64,000 nt of DNA from Desertimonas flava (lineage in GTDB: Bacteria > Actinomycetota > Acidimicrobiia > Acidimicrobiales > Ilumatobacteraceae), in the NCBI RefSeq assembly GCF_003426815.1, contig NZ_QKYK01000004.1, positions 211,084 through 275,083 of the forward strand, read 5' to 3'. The notes under the pieces were generated by a model. It saw nothing but the letters and a program-made list of their open reading frames with translations, was not told the DNA's origin and did no database searches. The translations under genes and the position numbers were made by a program. This document shows, piece by piece, positions 57,874-64,000 of this stretch (position 1 is the first letter of the stretch; each line of letters starts with the position of its first letter).

Positions 57874-59103
57874 TCACCCGGCGCGAGTCGGGCCAGTGAC
57901 GACACCGCCGTCGAACAGCTCTGCGATCTCCTTGGTCCCGAGGCCGAGATCGTCGGCGAGGATCTGCTCGGTGTGCTCGCCGAGGACGGGCGCCGGCGTC
58001 GGCGCCCCGCGCGGGATCGAACTCGACGTCACCGGTGAACCCGGCATGCGGACGGTCCCGACCCCGGGCTGTTCGACGTCGGCGAACATCGGGTTGGCAG
58101 GAGCGCAGCGCTCGTCCTCGTCGACGAGCTGGGCGAACGTCTGGTAGGGACCCCAACACACACCCAGGGCGTTGAACGTCTCGGCGATCTGAGCGAGCGG
58201 CCGGGCCTCGATCCAGGGGCGGATCAGCGCTGCGAGGGCGTCGCGGCCACGGAAGCGATCTCCCTCCTTGGCGAAGTCGAGGCCGAGGGCGAGCTCCATG
58301 GCCGGCAGGTGCGGCTCGATCTCGGTGGCCCTGGCCAGCGACTGCCACTGCTTGCGGCTGATCGCCACGACCATCACGCGGCGACCGTCGGCCGTCTCGA
58401 AATCACGGCCGAACGCCCCGTACATGTCGTTGCCGATCGGCGGGCGGGCCTCGCCGAGCACCTGCGCCTGGGCGATGTAGCCGAGGTTGGCGACCATGGC
58501 GAACGCCACGTCGGCCAACGAGATGGTGATCAAGGTGCCCTCCCCGCGCCGCGTCCGGTAGCGCTCGGCGCCGAGCAGGCTGGTCGCCGCCGTGAGGCCG
58601 GTGGCGATGTCCCACGCCGGCAGCACGTGATTCGTCGGCATCACCGAGCCCGCCGGCCCGGTGGCGTAAGCGAACCCCGACGAGGGGTTCACCGTGTAGT
58701 CCACGGCCGTGGAACCGTCGGGATTGCCGATGATGTTGACGTAGATCAGATCGTCACGACGCGCCCGCAGGCGATCGTCCGCCAACCAGCCGGACGCCGG
58801 GAAGTTGGACAGGAAGATCCCCCGGTGGTCGCCCTCCTGGCAGATCAGCGCGGTGAGCAGCTCCTGGGCACGAGGGTCGCGGACGTTGGCGGCGATCGAC
58901 CGCTTGCCCTTGTTCATACCGGCCCAGAACAGGCTCGTCCCGTCGGGCGTGACCGGCCAGCGCTGGAAGTCGATCCCGCCGCCGATCGCGTCGAACCGAA
59001 TCACGTCGGCGCCGAGTTGGGCCAGCGTCATCCCGCCGAGCGGAGCGGCGACGAACGCCGATCCCTCGACGATCCGCAATCCTTCGAGCAAGTTGGTCGT
59101 CAT
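57874..59103 (-). CDS. family III CoA transferase (CaiB/BaiF)
   Basis: A 409-residue enzyme that moves CoA between carboxylates: LLEGLRIVEGSAFVAAPLGG, MTLAQLGADVIRFDAIGGG, NKGKRSIAANVRDPRAQEL and STAVDYTVNPSSGFAYATG, whose D135 matches the catalytic aspartate. The end reads GAPTPAPVLGEHTEQILADD, typical of the family. ATG 59103 has AAAGAGGAACG upstream. The open frame that runs on to 60660 is a proline-rich shadow of the glycine-rich gene. Confidence 0.93.
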   Translation of the reverse strand: MTTNLLEGLRIVEGSAFVAAPLGGMTLAQLGADVIRFDAIGGGIDFQRWPVTPDGTSLFWAGMNKGKRSIAANVRDPRAQELLTALICQEGDHRGIFLSNFPASGWLADDRLRARRDDLIYVNIIGNPDGSTAVDYTVNPSSGFAYATGPAGSVMPTNHVLPAWDIATGLTAATSLLGAERYRTRRGEGTLITISLADVAFAMVANLGYIAQAQVLGEARPPIGNDMYGAFGRDFETADGRRVMVVAISRKQWQSLARATEIEPHLPAMELALGLDFAKEGDRFRGRDALAALIRPWIEARPLAQIAETFNALGVCWGPYQTFAQLVDEDERCAPANPMFADVEQPGVGTVRMPGSPVTSSSIPRGAPTPAPVLGEHTEQILADDLGLGTKEIAELFDGGVVTGPTRAG

Positions 59104-59329
59104 CGTTCCTCTTTCCTGCGGCTCCCTCGACGCCGGCGTGTCGAGGCAGGCACGCTCCCTTCCCCGCAGTGTTGATACAGCTCGGCCGGTGGTCCAAGTT
59201 GACGAGCACAAGTCACACGAGTGTGAATTCGTGGCGGTCACGCGGCCCATTTGCAGCCATGTTGCAGCCCGCATGGTGAATACTGGCGGCGGGTGGAAAT
59301 CGTCAGCACCCAGGGTGAGGAGTGTTGTC

Positions 59330-60331
59330 ATGCAGAACTGTCCACTGGCCGCCACCGGAGCGTCATCGACCGGGCTCGCCGTGGTGGCGCTGCTCTTGAT
59401 CGTCACCGGTGTGCTCGCCGCCTGGCTCGGCCGGCACCGGGCATTGCCCGCCGTTCTCGTCGTCTGCACAGGGGTCGGCGTCGCGGCGATCTCGTGGCAC
59501 TCGCCGGCCGGTGCGGCAACGAGCTGCCCGACCACCACGCCGTCACCGGCCATCACCGTGGCAACCACGGACGTGCTCCCAATCGACGGAGCGTCCAGCG
59601 TTCCGGCGGACGGATCGGAGTCCGTCTCGACGACCGTCCCGGACCAGGCGCCGTCCGACACGTCCGCCACCTCCGTGCCGGCGGCGGGATCACCCGCGGC
59701 GCCGACCACCGAGGCGCAGTCCGGGGACAGCGGAGGATCGACGGGTAGTGGTGGTGTCGTCGGGGGTGAGGGCGGCACCGGAGGTACCGGTGCACCCGGC
59801 GGCAGCGGCGGCCTCATCCCAGTCGACGGTGGCAACGGTGGCAACGGTGGCAACGGTGGCAACGGAGGTGTCGGAGGCGACGGAGGCAGCGGCGGCATTC
59901 CCATCGGCAGCGGCGGGACCGGCGGTACCGGCGGCGTCGGCGGTACCGGCGGCGTCGGTGGGACCGGCGGCGACGGAGGCAGCGGCGGCACCGGCGGCAA
60001 CGGAGGCAGCGGCGGCATTCTCATCGGCAGCGGCGGGACCGGCGGGACCGGCGGCGTCGGTGGGACCGGCGGCGACGGAGGCAGCGGAGGTACCGGCGGC
60101 AACGGAGGCAACGGAGGCAGCGGCGGCATTCTCATCGGCAGCGGCGGGACCGGCGGTACCGGCGGCGTCGGTGGGACCGGCGGCGACGGAGGCAGCGGAG
60201 GTACGGGCGGCGACGGAGGCAGCGGCGGCAACGGAGGCAGCGGAGGTACCGGCGGCGACGGAGGCAGCGGCGGCATTCTCATCGGCAGCGGCGGCGCGGG
60301 CGGCCGGGGCGGTATGGCCGGTTCGGAGTAG
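59330..60331 (+). CDS. glycine-rich repeat (PGRS-like) membrane/secreted protein
   Basis: A 333-residue protein. Two hydrophobic segments (GLAVVALLLIVTGVLAAWLG; LPAVLVVCTGVGVAAIS) lead to a Ser/Thr/Pro-rich stretch (about 65-140). About 190 residues of GGX triplets follow, recalling mycobacterial PGRS domains. The phrase GGILIGSGG (first copy GGIPIGSGG) recurs four times as a longer-range unit, separated by GGTGGDGGSGG-type triplets. The second hydrophobic segment ends in AGAATSC and could be a cleavage site. There is no enzymatic domain. GAGGAG upstream supports ATG 59330. A surface structural or calcium-binding role is speculative. Confidence 0.72.
   Translation: MQNCPLAATGASSTGLAVVALLLIVTGVLAAWLGRHRALPAVLVVCTGVGVAAISWHSPAGAATSCPTTTPSPAITVATTDVLPIDGASSVPADGSESVSTTVPDQAPSDTSATSVPAAGSPAAPTTEAQSGDSGGSTGSGGVVGGEGGTGGTGAPGGSGGLIPVDGGNGGNGGNGGNGGVGGDGGSGGIPIGSGGTGGTGGVGGTGGVGGTGGDGGSGGTGGNGGSGGILIGSGGTGGTGGVGGTGGDGGSGGTGGNGGNGGSGGILIGSGGTGGTGGVGGTGGDGGSGGTGGDGGSGGNGGSGGTGGDGGSGGILIGSGGAGGRGGMAGSE
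59827..60310 (+). repeat. in-gene tandem GGX repeats with a GGILIGSGG super-repeat
   Basis: Short triplet-codon repeats (GGN-GGN-ACC/AAC/AGC/GAC) fill this stretch. The longer block encoding GGI(L/P)IGSGG begins near 59891, 60011, 60121 and 60269. Confidence 0.75.
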
Positions 60332-60441
60332 CGCGCGGCGCTGATCTCATCGGCACGCTGCGCCGTTGCCTGCCGAACAGGGCCTGCTGCCCAACTCACG
60401 CGACGTGTGCTCGCGGCTGCAGCACTCACCCCGCCGATCAC

Positions 60442-60461
60442 TTTCGGTCGGTCGAGGGGTC
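60442..60461 (+). promoter_or_regulatory. shared 20-base motif before the hydrolase gene
   Basis: TTTCGGTCGGTCGAGGGGTC lies 28 bases before ATG 60490 and matches 18 of 20 bases of the motif before the ECF sigma gene. Confidence 0.4.
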
Positions 60462-60489
60462 TGCACGTTCCTGACGACAAGGAGCGAGC

Positions 60490-61401
60490 ATGACCGCCAC
60501 GAACCGCCCGGACTGGGCCCCCGAGCTCATCGTGACCGTCGACGATGTCGACCTGTGCGTGCAGACGGTCGGCGAATCCGACGACCCCGCCCTGCTCCTG
60601 ATCGGTGCGTCGATGCTCACGTGGGACGACGAGTTCTGCGAGCACCTCGCCGCGGGGCATCGCTTCGTGATCCGCTACGACCTGCGCGACACGGGCCGAT
60701 CAACGACGGTCGACCCGGAAGCACCGCAGTACTCGCTACGCGACCTCGTCGCCGATGCCGCCGGGCTGCTCGACGCGATGGGCGTCCACCGGGCACACGT
60801 GGTGGGATTCGCCACCGGAGGATGGATCGGCCAGTTGCTCGCCCTCGACCACGCCGAGCATGTCGATTCGCTGACGTTGATCAGCACCCGGCCGACGGCA
60901 CCCGGGCCCAACGATCCTGATCTCCCTGAACATGCGCCGGCGGTGATGACGCACCTGTCGGCCGCCACCGACCCCGACTGGACCGACCTCGAGGCCGTGA
61001 TGGATGCCGTGGTCGATTGGGCCCGGTGCCTCGCCGGCGACGGCGGCTTCGACGAGGTCGAGGTCCGTGATCGTGCGCGACGGATCGCCGATCGCACGGT
61101 GGCCACGCGAGGTCCCGACGTCGACGAGGGCGCCAGCCACCGGGCGAACCAGATGGCGATCATGTTCGCCCATCTCGACTCCGGGCCGAGGTGGCGCGAG
61201 CGACTCGGCACGATCACGGCGCCGACGCTCGTCGTTCACGGCAGCGACGACCCGTTCTTCCCCATCGGCAACGCCGAGGCGCTCGTCCGAGAGATCCCCC
61301 ATGCCCGGTTGCTCAGCCTGCCCGGGGTCGGCCACGACCTGCCCCGGCGCGTCTGGAACACCGTCGTCCCGGCGATCCTTCGGCACACCGAGCCGACCTG
61401 A
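60490..61401 (+). CDS. RdmC-like alpha/beta-hydrolase with Ser-to-Ala at the nucleophile
   Basis: A 303-residue alpha/beta-hydrolase fold close to the RdmC/methylesterase group: HRFVIRYDLRDTGRSTTVDP is the family loop after strand 4. The nucleophile elbow, normally GxSxGG, reads VVGFATGGWIGQ with Ala at 108. The acid (HGSDDPFFP) and His (GVGHDLPRRV) are kept. It may be a non-hydrolytic member or use another mechanism. AAGGAGCGAGC precedes ATG 60490. It shares a promoter motif with the ECF sigma gene. Confidence 0.88.
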   Translation: MTATNRPDWAPELIVTVDDVDLCVQTVGESDDPALLLIGASMLTWDDEFCEHLAAGHRFVIRYDLRDTGRSTTVDPEAPQYSLRDLVADAAGLLDAMGVHRAHVVGFATGGWIGQLLALDHAEHVDSLTLISTRPTAPGPNDPDLPEHAPAVMTHLSAATDPDWTDLEAVMDAVVDWARCLAGDGGFDEVEVRDRARRIADRTVATRGPDVDEGASHRANQMAIMFAHLDSGPRWRERLGTITAPTLVVHGSDDPFFPIGNAEALVREIPHARLLSLPGVGHDLPRRVWNTVVPAILRHTEPT

Positions 61402-61412
61402 GCGCCGCCGAC

Positions 61413-61775
61413 TCAGGCCGCTCCGATACCCGCTGCGCGATCGAGTCTCTGGAGGAGATCGTGCGCGGCCAGCTCGATCGCTTTGTGACGCCACTCGGAG
61501 GCTCGGTAGACGCAGGCGATCAACCCGCTGCGATGGACGCGCCGGAAGTCTCCGAACACGAAGGCATAGCGCCCTTTCGTCTCATCGGCAGCACCCTCGG
61601 TGAGACCGAGGTGCCACGCCGCGTAGTCGTCCCACGAATGACGCTCGAGGTACGCGTTCTGCGCCTCGGCGTTCGGCTGAACGGCGCCCCAGTCGCTGTC
61701 GAGGACATACTGCCGGGCCTCGATCAGTTCACGGGCGCGGCGGACACCGCGCTCGTTGACGGCATAGGAGGCCAC
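61413..61775 (-). CDS. conserved actinobacterial protein of unknown function
   Basis: A 120-residue soluble protein, GTG start at 61775. The core reads LDSDWGAVQPNAEAQNAYLE, HSWDDYAAWHLGLTEGAADE and FVFGDFRRVHRSGLIACVYR, which I recognise as a conserved actinobacterial hypothetical. No catalytic motif is evident. It follows the PRC-barrel gene by 26 bases and converges on the hydrolase gene. Confidence 0.82.
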   Translation of the reverse strand: MASYAVNERGVRRARELIEARQYVLDSDWGAVQPNAEAQNAYLERHSWDDYAAWHLGLTEGAADETKGRYAFVFGDFRRVHRSGLIACVYRASEWRHKAIELAAHDLLQRLDRAAGIGAA

Positions 61776-61801
61776 GCGTCAGCGACCGGGGCGCCGCATC
61801 G

Positions 61802-62140
61802 TCACCAGCCGAAGGGCCCGTAGTAGTCGTTGAAGGACTGCCTGGTCGGCTCTTCCGTCCACCACAGGTCGCGCCAATCGGGGGCGTCCTTCACCTGGTC
61901 CTTCGTCATCGAGATGTACACCGTCTCGTTCTCGGCGTCGATCCGCTCGATCACCCCGACCGGGATGACCCGCTTCTTGCCGAAGATCCAGAACCCGGTG
62001 TCCACCACCAGGCTGGCGGCGTCAGATTCGGCGGTCAGGTCGTCGACCTTGCCGATGTGGCCGTCGGTGGCTTCGACGTCGAAGCCGATCAGTGCGACGT
62101 CGGACATGACGTCGGCTCGGTAGTTCCAGATGTTCGTCAT
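61802..62140 (-). CDS. PRC-barrel domain protein
   Basis: A 112-residue PRC-barrel protein: LIGFDVEATDGHIGKVDDLT, LVVDTGFWIFGKKRVIPVGV and ERIDAENETVYISMTKDQVK, then an aromatic tail. PRC barrels appear in small stress and photosynthesis-related proteins. AAGGAG, 6 bases from ATG 62140, supports the start. It forms a group with two small genes on the same strand. Confidence 0.92.
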   Translation of the reverse strand: MTNIWNYRADVMSDVALIGFDVEATDGHIGKVDDLTAESDAASLVVDTGFWIFGKKRVIPVGVIERIDAENETVYISMTKDQVKDAPDWRDLWWTEEPTRQSFNDYYGPFGW

Positions 62141-62177
62141 CGTCTTCTCCTTGTGTGTGCCTGCAGCGGGCGGATGA

Positions 62178-62480
62178 TCAGGCCGTCTGTCGGCGAGTCA
62201 CGTGGTCAGTGGTGTCGACCTCGGGCGTTTCGGTTGCTTCCTCGTGGTGTCGAGTTCGCCACAACACCAACGCGACAAGGCCCACCGCGAGCCCTCCAAT
62301 CGCGATCAGCAGCGCCAGCTTCAAGTCCACGCGGCGCCTGCGCCGTCGAGACCGTGGGTCGTGCCGGCTCACGAAGTCGGCCACGTCGTGGGCGACGTCC
62401 TGCAGCGTCGGCAGGTCGGGCAGCGACGGCAGGTCGTGGATGGACGGCAGATCGTGCTTGAGGTCCTCGATCGAGCGCAT
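62178..62480 (-). CDS. small single-pass membrane protein
   Basis: A 100-residue protein: a polar N-terminus with repeated DLPS/DLP units (LKHDLPSIHDLPSLPDLPTL), a run of six arginines, then one transmembrane helix (LKLALLIAIGGLAVGLVALV) and a polar end. No family is recognised. ATG 62480 lies 9 bases downstream of a GGGTAC box (62495-62490), so it is probably a general-stress gene with a very short leader. Confidence 0.65.
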   Translation of the reverse strand: MRSIEDLKHDLPSIHDLPSLPDLPTLQDVAHDVADFVSRHDPRSRRRRRRVDLKLALLIAIGGLAVGLVALVLWRTRHHEEATETPEVDTTDHVTRRQTA

Positions 62481-62489
62481 GTCAGCTCC

Positions 62490-62516
62490 GTACCCACTTC
62501 TCGCTGCGAGCTTGCC
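62490..62516 (-). promoter_or_regulatory. possible SigB/SigF-like promoter
   Basis: On the minus strand GGGTAC (62495-62490) is exact; the -35 region (GGCAA, 62516-62512, 16-base spacer) is a weak match. Confidence 0.35.
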
Positions 62517-62696
62517 CGGGAAATCTGTAGTGGCGTCGGAGGACTCCTCAGACGATGCAGAGAGCGGCATTTCAAGATTTGAGGTGTCCGTCATTTGGTG
62601 GTTGATCGTGCCGGTTTCTGCGGTCAGATCGTCGAGAATCTCTTTTGTGTCAGAACATCTGTTGCATTGTCTGCGGATCTCGACTAGCGTTTCGTC

Positions 62697-64000
62697 ATGG
62701 CCCCCGGCAACCGCCCCGACCTCGAGCAGCTCCACGCTGCCGTCGACGCCCTCGGCACCGCGTTCGCCGACCTCGCCGTCGAAACGTTCACCACCGACAC
62801 CCTCAAACACGCCAGCATCGAAGTGACACGAGCGGCCAACATGATCGACGGCATCCGCGCCGACCTCGCCCGCAAAGAACGCGACCTCCGCCCACCCGCC
62901 GGCACCATCCCACCCCCACCCAGCCGCTCCCTCGACCCCCGAGGACAACGCCCCCACCGCCAACCCGAACGCGATTCAGCACGCTCCGACCTGTTCGACC
63001 AGCTACCCCCACTCGGCGACGCCACCCGCCGCGGTGACCTCTCCGGCGCCTACGCCGACACCGTCAGCAACGCCACCAACCGCCTCTCACCCGACGAACG
63101 AACCGCGTTCTACCAGCAGTACCGCAACGACCTCACCACCCACGCGTTGACCAACGATCTGCACAGCTTCCGGGTCCACGTCCGCGGCCTCGTCGACGAC
63201 TTCGACCGGGCCCGCGACCTCGAACGCTTCCAACAACAACGCGCCAACCGCACCGCCAACACCTGGATCGATCACGCCACCGGCATGACCAACCTGTACG
63301 CCCGCTTCGATCCCGAAACCGGCGCCCGCGTCCGCGCCGCCATCGACCAAGAGATCGACCGGCTCTACCGAGCCAAGCGCGACGACCCCACCGACACCCG
63401 CACCCACCCCCAAGTCGTCGCCGACGCCATCGCCAACCTCATCACCGGCACCCGCACCAACGACCAACACGCCACCGACCTCGTCGTCCTCATCGACCTC
63501 CACACTCTCATCACCCACGACCCCGCAAAGCCGGCCACCGAGACGACCCCAGACACCACGCCCACCACGGCCACCGGAGCCAACACAGCGGCCACCACGA
63601 CAGCGGCCACCACGACAGCGGCGCCAACCGCGGCCGCCGCGACGACGGCTACGACGGCAGCGAACCCGGGACGTTGCTGCGAAACCTCCGACGGCACACC
63701 CCTGCCCGTCGAAACGATCCGCCGGCTCGCCTGCAACGCCGGCATCATCCCCGCCGTCTTCAACAGCCACGGCGTCATCCTCGACCTCGGCCGAACCCGA
63801 CGGCTCGCCACCAACGACCAACGCCAAGCACTCCGCACGATGTACCCGACCTGTGCGTTCAACGACTGCACCACCCCGTTCGACCGCTGCGAAATCCACC
63901 ACGTCGACCCGTTCGGACCACCCACCAACGGCACCACCAACCTCGACAAACTCATCCCCACCTGTCAACACCACCACCACCGCATCCACGACCACCACCT
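62697..64000 (+). CDS. DUF222 / HNH endonuclease family protein (3' end outside window)
   Basis: At least 434 residues, still open at the window end. An N-terminal DUF222 region (LHAAVDALGTAFADLAVETF; SNATNRLSPDERTAFYQQYR; TGMTNLYARFDPETGARVRA) is followed by a Thr/Ala-rich linker and a C-terminal HNH domain with CAFNDCTTPFDRCEIHHVDP and KLIPTCQHHHHRIHDHH. This is the 13E12-repeat type, multi-copy in many actinobacteria and often near mobile DNA. A TTGCAT-N17-TAGCGT promoter ends 6 bases before ATG 62697, so the message may be leaderless. Confidence 0.9.
   Translation, partial: MAPGNRPDLEQLHAAVDALGTAFADLAVETFTTDTLKHASIEVTRAANMIDGIRADLARKERDLRPPAGTIPPPPSRSLDPRGQRPHRQPERDSARSDLFDQLPPLGDATRRGDLSGAYADTVSNATNRLSPDERTAFYQQYRNDLTTHALTNDLHSFRVHVRGLVDDFDRARDLERFQQQRANRTANTWIDHATGMTNLYARFDPETGARVRAAIDQEIDRLYRAKRDDPTDTRTHPQVVADAIANLITGTRTNDQHATDLVVLIDLHTLITHDPAKPATETTPDTTPTTATGANTAATTTAATTTAAPTAAAATTATTAANPGRCCETSDGTPLPVETIRRLACNAGIIPAVFNSHGVILDLGRTRRLATNDQRQALRTMYPTCAFNDCTTPFDRCEIHHVDPFGPPTNGTTNLDKLIPTCQHHHHRIHDHH

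Noticed and set aside
59251..59269. Two TTGCAGCC direct repeats before the glycine-rich gene
   Set aside because: They do not align with a -10 element at workable spacing; too short to call a regulatory site.
59827..60310. Regular repeats that could be mistaken for a CRISPR array
   Set aside because: Repeats are short, in frame and encode GGX triplets; there are no unique spacers of constant length.
59104..60660. Long proline-rich N-terminal extension of the CoA-transferase frame
   Set aside because: It is the antisense of the GGX repeats; the CoA transferase has a good RBS and family start at 59103.
63087..63998. 303-residue minus-strand open frame
   Set aside because: Antisense shadow of the DUF222-HNH gene; Val/Gly-rich and without motifs.

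Overview
The window is high-GC DNA with dense genes and ATGA/GTGA overlaps inside operons. F420-type oxidoreductases (LLM family, deazaflavin-dependent nitroreductase-like), leaderless-looking starts, GTTT...GGGTA promoters, a chaplin-type protein and a DUF222-HNH gene all point to an Actinomycetota chromosome. The mix resembles free-living aquatic or marine Acidimicrobiia (Ilumatobacter-like), but that placement is inference. I see no rRNA, tRNA, CRISPR array or insertion sequence.

Layout. 1-12 kb: a catabolic cluster for an imported acid activated as a CoA thioester. It has two AMP-forming ligases (one cut by the window edge), an LLM oxidoreductase, an acyl-CoA dehydrogenase, an HpaB-type flavin enzyme, a LIV-type ABC importer with a fused permease-ATPase, an SDR and a TetR regulator. 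Related operator-like sites lie before three of its units. 12-21.6 kb: one long minus-strand carbohydrate operon with sugar-binding protein, permease, ATPase, DeoR regulator, an amine-oxidase-like flavoprotein and two paralogous large TIM-barrel-like proteins of unknown activity. A cluster of TTTCGTTT repeats marks its promoter. 21.7-31 kb: a region of small envelope and stress genes (ferritin-like and hemerythrin operon, MerR regulator, tandem chaplin-like protein, RidA, STAS protein, small membrane proteins, DUF2188), several behind general-stress (SigB/SigF-like) promoters. 31-38 kb: PPOX protein, MarR-ClC pair, Met-rich lipoprotein, membrane-anchored molybdopterin oxidoreductase and a divergent two-component system. 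38-41 kb: ammonium transporter, PII protein and a degenerate response regulator. 41-48.5 kb: complete seven-gene Mrp (Mnh) cation/proton antiporter operon behind a possible structured leader RNA, followed by a KdpD/KdpE-like two-component system. 48.7-64 kb: mixed accessory genes (HsaA-like flavoprotein, DDN-like protein, LysR, VOC, ECF sigma factor, PEP-mutase-like enzyme, 14-TM MFS exporter, SDR, MaoC dehydratase, class III CoA transferase, glycine-rich repeat protein, alpha/beta-hydrolase lacking its nucleophile, PRC-barrel and other small stress-type proteins), ending inside a DUF222-HNH gene.

The most promising undescribed items are the DeoR-controlled operon with two copies of an uncharacterised glycoside-hydrolase-like family plus a flavoprotein, the scattered general-stress regulon including a four-module chaplin-like protein, and the structured leader before the Mrp operon. 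All starts and functions come from reading the sequence; no database search was run.
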